The position numbers and the translations under genes were made by a program. A model generated the notes under the pieces. That model saw only the letters and a list, made by a program, of their open reading frames with translations. It was not told the origin of the DNA and made no database searches. A DNA stretch of 21,926 nucleotides, taken from NCBI GenBank assembly GCA_002437575.1, contig DJQK01000153.1, forward strand, positions 1 to 21,926, in the 5' to 3' direction. This DNA comes from Clostridiales bacterium UBA6388. Lineage in GTDB: Bacteria; Bacillota; Clostridia; Oscillospirales; Oscillospiraceae. Shown one piece after another: positions 13,931-21,859 of the stretch (positions within the stretch are counted from its first letter, which is position 1; every line of letters begins with the position of its first letter).

Positions 13931-15319
13931 CTAGAACTGTGCATAGATGAACGCCTGCATTCCAGAGCCTGTCAGATGCAGGACCGACAGGCCCAGCGTG
14001 AGAAGCAAAAACGCATACCGGACCAGCTGCCCGGCCTTCGTTTTGCCGAGCCTTTGCCAGCTCGTTTTCCCCGCATTCGTGCACAAAACGAGCGCGATGG
14101 CAAGAAAGATCCCGTTCTGTCGCAGCCCGAGCGTAAGCCACGCGCCGCCTTCCGGCGCACCCGTCCCCGGCACAAAAAGCGCCCGCAGATAGAAAAGCGC
14201 GTAGGAAAGCGACCGGCTGTTAAAAAATACCCAGCCGATGAGCACCGCCGCGAGCGCGTAAAGATGCCCGAAAAGCCGTGGGAGCTTCGAAAGAACCTTC
14301 CCCAGCCACAGCTTTTCCAGCGTCAGAAGCACGAAAAACCACAGGCCCCAGCATAAAAACGTCCAGCTCGCTCCATGCCAGAGCCCCGTGAGGCTCCACA
14401 CGACGAAGAGGTTGAACACCTGCCGCGCCTTGCCGCAGCGGCTGCCGCCAAGCGGAATGTACACATAGTCGCGGAACCAGGAAGATAAGCTCTTGTGCCA
14501 CCGCCGCCAGAAATCCGTGACGGAAACGGCGAGATACGGCGAGTCGAAGTTTTCAGGCAGACGGATGCCGAACAGAAGCGCGAGGCCGATGGCCATGTCC
14601 GTATAGCCCGCGAAGTCAAAATAAATTTGCATCGCGTAACAAATCATGCCAGTCCACGTGTAGACCGGCGTGAGCGCTTCTGCCGGAAGGGCAAACGCCT
14701 GCGCGGCCAGTTCCCCGGCGGCAGAAGACAGCAGCGCCTTTTTGCCGAGGCCCAAGATCCTGCGCGACGCGCCGTCCGAAATTGCGTCTTCGTCCGGACG
14801 GTTTTCCAGCTGCGAAGAAAAATCGCCGTACCGGCACAAGGGGCCCTGCGCCGCCTTCGGGAAAAAGAGCGCGTAGAGAAGAAAGCTTCCAAAGCGCGTC
14901 TCCGCCGGAATGTTTCCGCGGTACACGTCCGTCAGATACGAGATCAGCAGAAACGTCAGAAACGACACCCCGACCGGCGCGGGCAGAATTTGCGCCTGCG
15001 GAAGGCCCAGCATTTCCAGCAGAAAATTCGTGTACTTAAAGTAGCACAAAAGCCCTGCGGTAAGCAGCACGCCGAGCGTCAGAATGCGTTTTTTCGTGCG
15101 CCTGTGCTCTTCTTTTGACAGCGCCTTTCCGAGGAAAAAGACCGCCAGCGTTTCCAGCACCCCGGCGAAAAGCCCCGGAAGGCCGCCGGCCGCGCAAAAA
15201 AGGACGCTTCCCGCCAGCAAAACGCCGTTTCTTACCCGCAGATCTTTCCGCGCAAAAAACGCGCAGACGAGTAACGCGGGCAAAAGCGCAAAGAGAAACG
15301 TAAAGCTTGTCAGCTGCAT
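13931..15319 (-). CDS. MBOAT family membrane-bound O-acyltransferase (AlgI/DltB/PatA-like)
   Basis: 462-aa polytopic protein that moves acyl groups across the membrane for transfer to an outside polymer. Signature segments are QGPLCRYGDF (158-167), YFDFAGYTDMAIGLALLFG (233-251), FWRRWHKSLSSWFRDYVYIP (270-289) and LWHGASWT (313-320), which carries the invariant active-site His315; His275 is the second conserved histidine. The length fits AlgI-like proteins. There is no good ribosome site, but the ATG comes one base after the TAA of the DUF896 gene, so translation is probably coupled by re-initiation. It works with the DHHW protein encoded nine bases downstream. Confidence 0.94.
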   Translation of the reverse strand: MQLTSFTFLFALLPALLVCAFFARKDLRVRNGVLLAGSVLFCAAGGLPGLFAGVLETLAVFFLGKALSKEEHRRTKKRILTLGVLLTAGLLCYFKYTNFLLEMLGLPQAQILPAPVGVSFLTFLLISYLTDVYRGNIPAETRFGSFLLYALFFPKAAQGPLCRYGDFSSQLENRPDEDAISDGASRRILGLGKKALLSSAAGELAAQAFALPAEALTPVYTWTGMICYAMQIYFDFAGYTDMAIGLALLFGIRLPENFDSPYLAVSVTDFWRRWHKSLSSWFRDYVYIPLGGSRCGKARQVFNLFVVWSLTGLWHGASWTFLCWGLWFFVLLTLEKLWLGKVLSKLPRLFGHLYALAAVLIGWVFFNSRSLSYALFYLRALFVPGTGAPEGGAWLTLGLRQNGIFLAIALVLCTNAGKTSWQRLGKTKAGQLVRYAFLLLTLGLSVLHLTGSGMQAFIYAQF

Positions 15320-15320
15320 T

Positions 15321-15536
15321 TTAATGCTTTTTGTGCTGCTTCTGGCGCAGCGGGCGCTTGTTGCCGTGGTCGTCTACAATATACGTGTTTTCCAGCTGCG
15401 CGTGCAGATTCTGCCGGAAGGCGGCGAGATATTCCTGCCGCAGCCGGTCGCGCTCGATGATCTCTTCTTCGGTGAGCCCCTCGGTCTTTGCCTTGTGGGC
15501 CAGTTCGTTGATGCGTTCGACGCGGGATTTTTCCAT
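15321..15536 (-). CDS. DUF896 (YnzC/UPF0291) family small protein
   Basis: 71-aa protein with the family's N-terminal helical hairpin (KSRVERINELAHKAKTEGL then TEEEIIERDRLRQEYL) and a basic tail ending KRPLRQKQHKKH. DUF896 proteins are widespread in Firmicutes; Bacillus subtilis ynzC lies in the SOS-linked yneA operon, but no function is established. The start at 15534-15536 follows GGAG with eight-base spacing; longer in-frame readings would run into ylmH and are rejected. It lies 19 bases after ylmH and one base before the MBOAT gene. I see no LexA-like box in front of it here, so SOS control is not supported. Confidence 0.9.
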   Translation of the reverse strand: MEKSRVERINELAHKAKTEGLTEEEIIERDRLRQEYLAAFRQNLHAQLENTYIVDDHGNKRPLRQKQHKKH

Positions 15537-15555
15537 AAGTAAAACTCCTTTTCGG

Positions 15556-16341
15556 TCATAAAAACCGGATAATTTCGATGCTGATGCGGCCCTTTTTCGT
15601 GTTGCCGCCGACGGTTTTGAGCTGTATTTTGCCGAGGCCGCGGACGGAAATTTTATCGCCCTCGCAGACCGGCTTGTCCCCCTTCTGGCACGGCAGGTAA
15701 TTGAGCTCGCACTTGCCCGCTGCGATATACTCCGCCGCCTTGCCGCGGGAAATCGAAAAGCCCGAGGACACGACGCCATCTAAGCGCAAAGACGACACGG
15801 TGTCGCGCACGGTCCTGACGGCCTGTTCGGGGACGTGCAGCTCGCAGAGCGGAATTTCCTCTACGTGCAGCTTCGTCCGTCCGGCGGAAACCAGATTTTG
15901 CAGCACGTAGGGTAAAATCTCCCGCAGCACGAGAAGATCGCACGCGCCCGCGGACACGAAAATATCTCCCACCGTCTCGCGCTTGATGCCGCAGCCCATG
16001 AGGCTGCCTAAAAAATCGCGGTGCGTAAGCTTGTCCTCTTCAAAAAATCCTGCACGCACGGCGGCGATGGGGCCGTCTTCAGAAAAAAGCCAATCCTCGC
16101 CTAAATAATCCGGCAAATAGCAGCAGACCTCGCGCTCGGCCGTTTCCGTGCCGCCAAAAAACCGGAAGCTTTCTCCGCGCAGCAGCTCCTGCGCCAGCAT
16201 CTGCTCGCGTTTGGAAAGAAAGCCGGTGCTGGCCGGGACATTCCGAAGCGCGCCCTGCGTGATGCGCTCGTAGACTCTGGCAAGCAAAACCTCGTCTTCT
16301 TTGGACTGCGCCAGATGCGCTATTTTTTCGCGTCTTTCCAC
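15556..16341 (-). CDS. ylmH: YlmH-family S4-domain RNA-binding protein
   Basis: 261 aa. The N-terminal two thirds (about 1-175) match the YlmH-specific region, including KREQMLAQELL, FGGTETAERE and THRDFLGSLMGCGIKRETVGDI. Residues about 187-250 are an S4 RNA-binding domain (SSLRLDGVVSSGFSISRGKA, then GKCELNY and EGDKISVRGLGK). In Bacillus YlmH can act in ribosome quality control in the manner of RqcP, and in many Firmicutes the gene sits in the ylm/divIVA division cluster, which is not the case here. It starts with GTG at 16339-16341, preceded by AAAGGAGG at seven bases. It heads a four-gene minus-strand unit. Confidence 0.93.
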   Translation of the reverse strand: MERREKIAHLAQSKEDEVLLARVYERITQGALRNVPASTGFLSKREQMLAQELLRGESFRFFGGTETAEREVCCYLPDYLGEDWLFSEDGPIAAVRAGFFEEDKLTHRDFLGSLMGCGIKRETVGDIFVSAGACDLLVLREILPYVLQNLVSAGRTKLHVEEIPLCELHVPEQAVRTVRDTVSSLRLDGVVSSGFSISRGKAAEYIAAGKCELNYLPCQKGDKPVCEGDKISVRGLGKIQLKTVGGNTKKGRISIEIIRFL

Positions 16342-16376
16342 GAAGGCGCCTCCTTTCCAGCCTGCAATTCCACTCC

Positions 16377-16405
16377 ATTGTAGCAGGGAGGAGGAAAAAA
16401 AGCAA
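16377..16405 (-). promoter_or_regulatory. Promoter of the ylmH - DUF896 - MBOAT - DHHW unit
   Basis: On the minus strand TTGCTT (16400-16405), a 17-bp spacer and TACAAT (16377-16382) with upstream TG-C form a good sigma-A promoter about 36 bases before the GTG start. Confidence 0.75.
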
Positions 16406-16434
16406 TCTCCGCGAAAAGCCGCGCGATTTTCCGC

Positions 16435-16463
16435 TTGGCAAACGAGCAGTTTTCGTTTATACT
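16435..16463 (+). promoter_or_regulatory. Promoter of the flavoprotein - Xre unit
   Basis: TTGGCA (16435-16440), a 17-bp spacer and TATACT (16458-16463). The predicted start near 16470 coincides with the left end of the family 1 repeat, so the repeat would make up most of a leader of about 190 nt. Confidence 0.75.
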
Positions 16464-16466
16464 AAA

Positions 16467-16624
16467 GGCAACACCGCACAAATTGGCTGCGAGTCTCGCC
16501 GGATCTTTTCCGCCAATGCCACGGTTCGAAAGCTTGAAAGGCACAAAGCCTTCCTGCGTTTCCAATCCTTGCCTTGACGAAAAATCTCTCGCCGAGACTT
16601 TTTGCCAAATTATGCGGTGCTGCC
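16467..16624 (+). repeat. MITE-like dispersed repeat, family 1, copy 2
   Basis: 158 bp with ends GGCAACACCGCACAAATTGG and, read inward from the right, GGCAGCACCGCATAATTTGG, an imperfect 20-bp terminal inverted repeat. It is homologous throughout to the reverse complement of 884-1044. It lies between promoter and start codon of the flavoprotein gene and fills the 16342-16660 gap together with the two promoters. No open frame or transposase is associated. Confidence 0.8.
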
Positions 16625-16660
16625 TGAAAAAATCCATTTATACCTTACGAGGAATTGACT

Positions 16661-17875
16661 ATGAAGGTACTCATTATCGGCGGCGGCGCGAGCGGCATGA
16701 TGGCGGCGCTTTCGGCGCTGGAAAATCCGGAAAATACCGTGACGCTTTTAGAGCGCCAGAACCGCGTGGGTAAAAAATTGCTTGCCACCGGCAACGGCCG
16801 CTGCAATCTCGCCAACCGCGACATCCGCCTGACGCACTACCACGGCGCGCAGCCGGACTTTGCACGCTTCGCGCTGGAAAGCTTCTATGTTGGAAGGACC
16901 CTTGCCTTTTTTGAGCGGCTGGGGCTTCTCACCGTGACTGAAGAGTCGGGAAAGGTGTATCCGCTGTCCGATCAGGCCTCGAGCGTTCTCGATGTTCTGC
17001 GCTTTTCGATGCAGGCCAGAGGCGCAAATGTTGTGACGAGCTGCGATGTGGTCGAGGTTCGGCACAAGGCGCGAGGTTTTGAAGCCGTTTCCGCGACCGG
17101 CGAAACGTATTTTGGCGACAAGCTGATCGTTGCCTGCGGCGGCGCGGCGGGAAAAAAGCTCGGCGGCAGCAGGTCGGGCTACCATCTTTTATCCCAGCTG
17201 GGCCACACGTGCACAGAGATCTTGCCGAGCCTCACGCAGATCAAGACCGACACGGCGTATGTCAAAGCCCTCAAGGGCGTCCGCGCCGATGCGCACGTGC
17301 GGCTTCGCAAAGACGGCGTCACGGTGCAGGAGAGCTTCGGCGAGGTGCAGTTTACAGACTTCGGCCTCAGCGGCCCCGAGGCGTTTTCCCTTTCCCGCGC
17401 GGCGGCGACCGGCGGAGAGGGGCAGGAGCTCGCGCTCGACTTTTTCCGGGAATACGGCGAGGGCGTGCTTCTCGATATGCTTCAGGAAAAGCGCATGAAT
17501 CTGCCGGAGCTGGCCGCAGAGGAGCTCTTTGCCGGAATGCTTCCGTCCCGGCTCGGGAAAATGATCGTCAAGCGGGCAGGGCTCAAATACCAGTCGAAGC
17601 TTCTGGATCTCACCGACGAGCAGCTTTTGTCCTGCGTCAAGCTTTCCAAGTGGTTCACTCTGGCGGTCACCGGCGTCATGGGCTTTGAGAGCGCACAGGT
17701 CACGGCCGGCGGCGTTTTGACGCGGGAATTTGACGCGCGGACATTGGAAAGCAGGCTCAACCCCGGCCTTTTCGTCTGCGGCGAAGTGCTGGACATCGAC
17801 GGCGACTGCGGCGGGTATAATTTGCAGTGGGCGTGGTCGTCCGGCTACCTGGCAGGAAAGCTCGGAGAAGACTGA
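16661..17875 (+). CDS. HI0933/BaiN-like NAD(P)/FAD-dependent oxidoreductase
   Basis: 404-aa flavoprotein. The N-terminal dinucleotide motif is GGGASG (7-12), followed by the family block GKKLLATGNGRCNLAN (38-53), a mid-chain ACGGAAGKKLGGSRSGY where the FAD site is completed, and the C-terminal GGYNLQWAWSSGYLAG typical of the group. This superfamily includes BaiN, reported to reduce bile-acid intermediates in Clostridium scindens, but most members have no known substrate, so a bile-acid role should not be inferred from homology alone. ATG at 16661 has AGGA eight bases upstream; a TTG two codons earlier is less likely. It is followed after one base by a second flavoprotein gene. Confidence 0.92.
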   Translation: MKVLIIGGGASGMMAALSALENPENTVTLLERQNRVGKKLLATGNGRCNLANRDIRLTHYHGAQPDFARFALESFYVGRTLAFFERLGLLTVTEESGKVYPLSDQASSVLDVLRFSMQARGANVVTSCDVVEVRHKARGFEAVSATGETYFGDKLIVACGGAAGKKLGGSRSGYHLLSQLGHTCTEILPSLTQIKTDTAYVKALKGVRADAHVRLRKDGVTVQESFGEVQFTDFGLSGPEAFSLSRAAATGGEGQELALDFFREYGEGVLLDMLQEKRMNLPELAAEELFAGMLPSRLGKMIVKRAGLKYQSKLLDLTDEQLLSCVKLSKWFTLAVTGVMGFESAQVTAGGVLTREFDARTLESRLNPGLFVCGEVLDIDGDCGGYNLQWAWSSGYLAGKLGED

Positions 17876-17876
17876 T

Positions 17877-19466
17877 ATGATCCGGATCCGGGATATTTCG
17901 CTTCCGCCGATGCAGGATATGTCGATGCTCCCCGCGGCGGCGGCGCGGCAGCTGCGCATCGACCAGACGCAGATCAAAAGAATCGATATCAAACGCCGCT
18001 CGGTCGACGCGCGGAAGAAAAACGACGTGCGCCTGATCTACACCGTCGACGTTCTTGTAAAGGGCCGGGAGGATAAAATTCTCAAGATGGCCCACAATCC
18101 CAAAGCGTCGATCGCAAAGGACGATTTTTACGAGCCGCCGAACGCGCAAAAGCTGCCGGAAAAGCGGCCCGTGATCGTAGGCTTCGGCCCTGCCGGGATG
18201 TTCTGCGCGCTCGTGCTGGCGCGCTCCGGTTTTCGCCCCATCGTTTTAGAGCGCGGGCTCGACGCGAAGACGCGCCACGAAAAGGTACAGAATTTCTGGC
18301 AAACCGGCGAACTCGATCCTTCGTGCAACGTGCAGTTCGGCGAGGGCGGCGCGGGCACGTTTTCTGACGGCAAGCTCAACACCGGCGTCAACGATCCGCG
18401 CATCTACTGGGCGCTTGAGCAGTTTGCAGACGCGGGCGCTGGCGCGGAAATCCTGTTTGACGCAAAGCCCCACGTGGGGACGGACGTTTTGCTGACCGTG
18501 GTGCAGAATCTGCGCGAAGAGATCATCGCCCTCGGCGGCGAGGTCCTGTTCGGCGCGAAGCTCACGCAAATCTTGCAGGAAAACGGCGCAGTCTCGGGCG
18601 TCCGCTATGAAACGCTCGATGGCGAACACGCGCTTTGCTGCGACACGCTCGTTTTAGCCCCCGGCCACAGCGCCAGAGACACCTTCCGGATGCTGAAGGA
18701 TTCGGGCGTTGCGATGCAGCCCAAGGCCTTTTCGATGGGCGTTCGCATCGAACACCTGCAAAAGACCATCAATGAAAGCCAGTACGGCCCATTTGCCGAA
18801 AACCCGGCCCTCGGCGCGGCGGACTATAAGCTAAACGTCAGGCTCCCCGACGGCACGAGCGCGTACACGTTTTGTATGTGCCCCGGCGGCTACGTCGTCG
18901 CGGCGGCGTCGGAAGAAGGCGGCGTCGTGACCAACGGCATGAGCAACTGCGCACGTGACGGCGAAAACGCGAACGCGGCGCTTCTTGTCACGCTCACGCC
19001 GGAGGATTTTCCGGATAAAAGCGTGCTCGGCGGCGTTTTGTACCAGCAGCAGCTCGAGCGGGCGGCGTTTTTGGCGGGCGGGAGCAATTACCGCGCCCCG
19101 GCGCAGCTCGTGGGAGATTTTCTGGCGCACAGAAAAAGCACGGCGTTTGGCGCGGTGCAGCCGACGTATAAGCCCGGCGTGACGCTGTGCGACCTGCATG
19201 AGGTCCTGCCGGAACGAATTACAAAGGTTTTGGAAAACGCGCTGCCGGAGCTCGAGAAGCGCCTGCGCGGCTTTGCTTCCCCCGACGCCGTGATGACCGC
19301 GCCGGAGACCAGAAGCTCTTCTCCCGTGCGCATTTTGCGCGATGCGGCAAGGCAGTCCGCGCTTAAGGGCCTCTACCCCTGCGGCGAAGGCGCGGGCTAC
19401 GCCGGCGGCATCATGTCCGCTGCCGTCGATGGGATTTTAACGGCTGAGGCCATTTTGAAGGGCTGA
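17877..19466 (+). CDS. FAD-dependent dehydrogenase, COG2509 type
   Basis: 529 aa. An N-terminal domain of about 90 residues (with IKRRSVDARKKNDVRLIYTVDV, typical of this group) precedes a Rossmann FAD site GFGPAG (102-107) ending in LERG. Further family segments are NVQFGEGGAGTFSDGKLNTG (about 149-168) and the C-terminal YPCGEGAGYAGGIMSAAVDG. COG2509 proteins are widespread in anaerobic Firmicutes and are not biochemically assigned. It starts one base after the previous stop with GGAG ten bases upstream, inside the preceding gene, so the two flavoproteins are made together. The chain is full length with no frame break. Confidence 0.9.
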   Translation: MIRIRDISLPPMQDMSMLPAAAARQLRIDQTQIKRIDIKRRSVDARKKNDVRLIYTVDVLVKGREDKILKMAHNPKASIAKDDFYEPPNAQKLPEKRPVIVGFGPAGMFCALVLARSGFRPIVLERGLDAKTRHEKVQNFWQTGELDPSCNVQFGEGGAGTFSDGKLNTGVNDPRIYWALEQFADAGAGAEILFDAKPHVGTDVLLTVVQNLREEIIALGGEVLFGAKLTQILQENGAVSGVRYETLDGEHALCCDTLVLAPGHSARDTFRMLKDSGVAMQPKAFSMGVRIEHLQKTINESQYGPFAENPALGAADYKLNVRLPDGTSAYTFCMCPGGYVVAAASEEGGVVTNGMSNCARDGENANAALLVTLTPEDFPDKSVLGGVLYQQQLERAAFLAGGSNYRAPAQLVGDFLAHRKSTAFGAVQPTYKPGVTLCDLHEVLPERITKVLENALPELEKRLRGFASPDAVMTAPETRSSSPVRILRDAARQSALKGLYPCGEGAGYAGGIMSAAVDGILTAEAILKG

Positions 19467-19469
19467 GCG

Positions 19470-19694
19470 ATGGACATGGAATACGCGCGGCGCGTGGGGA
19501 AGATCATACGTTCGCTTCGGATGCGGGAAAAGCTCTCGCAGGAGCAGTTTGCGGCGAAGGTGCAGCTTCAGGGCTGCGATCTGACCAGAAGCGCACTGGC
19601 CAAGATCGAATGCGGCCAGAGAAGCATCTATCCGGACGAACTCAAGGCCGTGAAGCAGGCACTGAACGTTCCCTACGAAACATTGCTGCCATAG
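19470..19694 (+). CDS. Small Xre-family HTH regulator (first of two)
   Basis: 74 aa, a single Cro/C1-type helix-turn-helix and nothing else: KIIRSLRMREKLSQEQFAAKV, then LTRSALAKIECGQRSIYPDE and LNVPYETLLP. It begins three bases after the COG2509 stop with AGGG upstream; the ATG at 19476 is an alternative start. It is probably the third gene of the flavoprotein unit and could regulate it. There is no toxin-like or protease neighbour that would make it an antitoxin. Confidence 0.85.
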   Translation: MDMEYARRVGKIIRSLRMREKLSQEQFAAKVQLQGCDLTRSALAKIECGQRSIYPDELKAVKQALNVPYETLLP

Positions 19695-19703
19695 GAGGCG
19701 CAT

Positions 19704-19934
19704 ATGCAGACAGAATATGCCGAGCGCTATATAACCCTCGGCTTGAAGATAGCCTATTATCGCAAAAAGCGCGGATACACGCAAGAAAACTTTGCCGAAA
19801 AAGTTGGCATCAGCCTGAATTTTCTCGCGCAGGTCGAAGGCACGGGCACGGTGCGCGGCGTGAGTCTGGAAACGCTGTTCAAAATGGCCGACGTTTTGCA
19901 GGTCGCACCGTCGAAGCTTCTGGAAGACGACTGA
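19704..19934 (+). CDS. Small Xre-family HTH regulator (second of two)
   Basis: 76 aa, again a lone Cro/C1-type domain: GLKIAYYRKKRGYTQENFAEKVGIS, LNFLAQVEG, then SLETLFKMADVLQVAPSKLLE. A strong AGGAGG precedes its ATG and it follows the first Xre gene by nine bases. It is similar in layout to the first but clearly divergent in sequence, so not a recent duplicate. The target and signal are unknown. Confidence 0.87.
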   Translation: MQTEYAERYITLGLKIAYYRKKRGYTQENFAEKVGISLNFLAQVEGTGTVRGVSLETLFKMADVLQVAPSKLLEDD

Positions 19935-19946
19935 CGGAATTTTGTA

Positions 19947-19975
19947 TTGCATTTCCCGCGTCCTTTGGGTATAAT
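19947..19975 (+). promoter_or_regulatory. Promoter of the DUF1858 protein gene
   Basis: TTGCAT (19947-19952), a 17-bp spacer and a perfect TATAAT (19970-19975), 32 bases before the ATG. Confidence 0.8.
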
Positions 19976-20007
19976 ACGACTATAACGACAAACAGGAGGC
20001 CGCAATT

Positions 20008-20229
20008 ATGGCTGTCAAAATTGAAAAATCCACCATCATCGGCGACGTTCTCGACATCGCGCCGCAGACCGCGCCCTTGTTCATGGCCATCGGTATGCAC
20101 TGCCTGGGCTGCCCATCTTCCCGCGGCGAGACCGTTGAGGAGGCCTGCATGGTCCACGGCGTTGACGCCGACGCGTTCCTTGCGCAGGTCAACCGGTTCA
20201 TCGAGGCCAGCGAAGAAGCAGGAATCTGA
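20008..20229 (+). CDS. DUF1858 domain protein
   Basis: 73-aa protein made of one DUF1858 domain, a small helical fold also found attached to hybrid-cluster and other redox proteins. The family CxxC is HCLGCPSSRGET with Cys32 and Cys35, and a third cysteine, Cys47, follows in EEACMVHG. A redox or metal role through the cysteine pair is suspected for the family but not shown. CAGGAGG precedes the ATG at the right distance. It has its own promoter and terminator, so it is an independent single-gene unit. Confidence 0.9.
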   Translation: MAVKIEKSTIIGDVLDIAPQTAPLFMAIGMHCLGCPSSRGETVEEACMVHGVDADAFLAQVNRFIEASEEAGI

Positions 20230-20246
20230 GCACATCAGCAATGCAG

Positions 20247-20272
20247 AAAAGGCGGCGAAAGCCGCCTTTTTT
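20247..20272 (+). terminator. Terminator of the DUF1858 protein gene
   Basis: AAAAGGCGGC (20247-20256), loop GAAA, GCCGCCTTTTTT (20261-20272): a strong intrinsic terminator. It ends only 27 bases before the trmK start codon. Confidence 0.92.
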
Positions 20273-20299
20273 CGTGAGTTTTTTAGAACAGGAGTACCT

Positions 20300-21004
20300 A
20301 TGAAGCTGCCGATCTCCAAAAGACTTCTCTGCTGCGCCGGTCTTGTGCCGGCCGGTTCGCGCGTGGCGGACATCGGGACCGACCACGGCTACCTCGGCAT
20401 TTACCTGCTGCAAAATGGGCGCTCGCCGCACGTGCTCGCCTGCGATCTTCGCAAGGGCCCGCTGGATAACGCGCGGAAAAACGCGGCGCTGTTTGGCGTG
20501 GGCGACGACATGGAGTTTCGCCTGTCCGACGGTCTTGCCGAAATTTCGCCGGAGGAGCTCGACTGCGCGGTGCTGGCCGGAATGGGCGGCGATCTGATCC
20601 TGCGCATTCTCTCGCAGTGCGATTGGCGGAAAAAAGACGGCCTCACATTCGTTTTGCAGCCGCAGAGCTCTGGAAATGTGCTCAGGCGTCATCTGTGCGC
20701 CGACGGCTTTGAAATTTTGCGCGAAGAGCCGGTGCAAGACGGAAGCTTTCTCTATACCGTCATGCAGGTGCGCCAGGGCGCGCCGCAGGCGCTCACGCCG
20801 GGAACGGAATACGCCTCCCCTGCCCTTTTGAAAAGCGGGAGCGAACTTGTCGGGCCGTATCTTCAGCGCGTGGAAAATGCATTGACAGCGACGGTCGAGG
20901 GACTTTCAAACGCAGACAGGCAGCGGCCCGAGCGGCTTTCGTATTTTTCGCAGGCGCTTGCCGAAATTCAGGAAATGAGGAAAAATTATGCCGAACATTC
21001 GTGA
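20300..21004 (+). CDS. trmK: tRNA (adenine(22)-N1)-methyltransferase TrmK
   Basis: 234-aa SAM-dependent methyltransferase that makes m1A22 in tRNA, including serine tRNA in Bacillus. The SAM-binding motif is VADIGTDHGYLGIYL (22-36) and the family-specific AGMGG follows (about 97-101), then the C-terminal helical coiled region ending EIQEMRKNYAE. ATG at 20300 has AGGAG five bases upstream; in-frame codons further upstream would cross the DUF1858 gene and its terminator. The last 17 bases overlap the start of the Nif3-like gene, a pairing conserved in many Firmicutes (trmK-yqfO). No promoter could be defined between the upstream terminator and this start. Confidence 0.94.
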   Translation: MKLPISKRLLCCAGLVPAGSRVADIGTDHGYLGIYLLQNGRSPHVLACDLRKGPLDNARKNAALFGVGDDMEFRLSDGLAEISPEELDCAVLAGMGGDLILRILSQCDWRKKDGLTFVLQPQSSGNVLRRHLCADGFEILREEPVQDGSFLYTVMQVRQGAPQALTPGTEYASPALLKSGSELVGPYLQRVENALTATVEGLSNADRQRPERLSYFSQALAEIQEMRKNYAEHS

Positions 21005-21779
21005 AATTTACAACGCGCTTTTTGCCTTTGCCCCGGCATACATGAAAATGGACTGGGACAACGTGGGGCTTCTGTGCGGGCGGTTTGACCGGGCGGTCAC
21101 GAAGGTGCTCGTCGCGCTCGATCCGATGATGGACGTTTTTGAAGAGGCGAAGGCGCTTGGCTGCGAGCTCGTCGTGACGCACCATCCGCTGATCTTTGGA
21201 GCTGTGAAACAGGTCAACAGCGATACCTACGATGGGCGGAATTTGCTTTATTTAATGGAAAACGACATTGCCGCCATGAACCTGCACACGAATCTCGACT
21301 GCTGCCCCGGCGGCGTGAACGACGTGCTGGCCGAAACGCTGGGGCTTCGGAATGTCAAAATTCTGAACCCCATGGGCACCGACGCGCAGGGCCGGCCCTA
21401 CGGCCTCATCCGTATGGGGGAGGTGGAAGCGCAGGATGTATCAACGTTTGCCGCGTTCGTCAAAAAGGCCCTCGCCTGCCCCGGCGTGCGGTTTGCGGAC
21501 GCGGGGAAGACGGTTTCCAACGTGGCCGTCGGCGGCGGCAGCTGCGGCAGCGAGATTGAAGACGTGATCCAGGCCGGCTGTGACACGCTCGTGACGGCAG
21601 ACCTCAAATATAACCACTTTGAAGAGGCGAAGTACCGCGGGCTGAACCTCATTGACGCGGGCCATTTTGAGACCGAGGACCCGGTCTGCGCCGTACTCGA
21701 GCGCGTTTTGAAGAACGCTTTCCCGGAATTAACAGTTTTCCGCGCGAAAACGCACCGCGACGAGACGCAATTTCTGTAA
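20988..21779 (+). CDS. Nif3-like dinuclear metal centre protein (YqfO family)
   Basis: 263 aa, the short form of the family; the Bacillus protein is about 370 aa because of a central PII-like insert that is missing here. Metal ligands are visible as His65-His66 in VTHHPLIF, Asp104 in NLHTNLD, and His226 and Glu230 in DAGHFETE. Proteins of this family form hexamers and are sometimes called GTP cyclohydrolase type 1-like, but the function is unsettled. ATG at 20988 follows GAGGAAAAATT and lies inside the end of trmK, giving translational coupling. Confidence 0.93.
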   Translation: MPNIREIYNALFAFAPAYMKMDWDNVGLLCGRFDRAVTKVLVALDPMMDVFEEAKALGCELVVTHHPLIFGAVKQVNSDTYDGRNLLYLMENDIAAMNLHTNLDCCPGGVNDVLAETLGLRNVKILNPMGTDAQGRPYGLIRMGEVEAQDVSTFAAFVKKALACPGVRFADAGKTVSNVAVGGGSCGSEIEDVIQAGCDTLVTADLKYNHFEEAKYRGLNLIDAGHFETEDPVCAVLERVLKNAFPELTVFRAKTHRDETQFL

Positions 21780-21795
21780 TTTCCGGGCGAGACGG

Positions 21796-21825
21796 TTGAT
21801 TTTTGCCTGTAACCTGTGATAAAAT
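21796..21825 (+). promoter_or_regulatory. Probable promoter of yebC
   Basis: TTGATT (21796-21801), an 18-bp spacer and TAAAAT (21820-21825) lie about 35 bases before the yebC start. Confidence 0.6.
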
Positions 21826-21859
21826 AGCGTGTAAAATTGTAACGAAGGGAAGAGACCTC

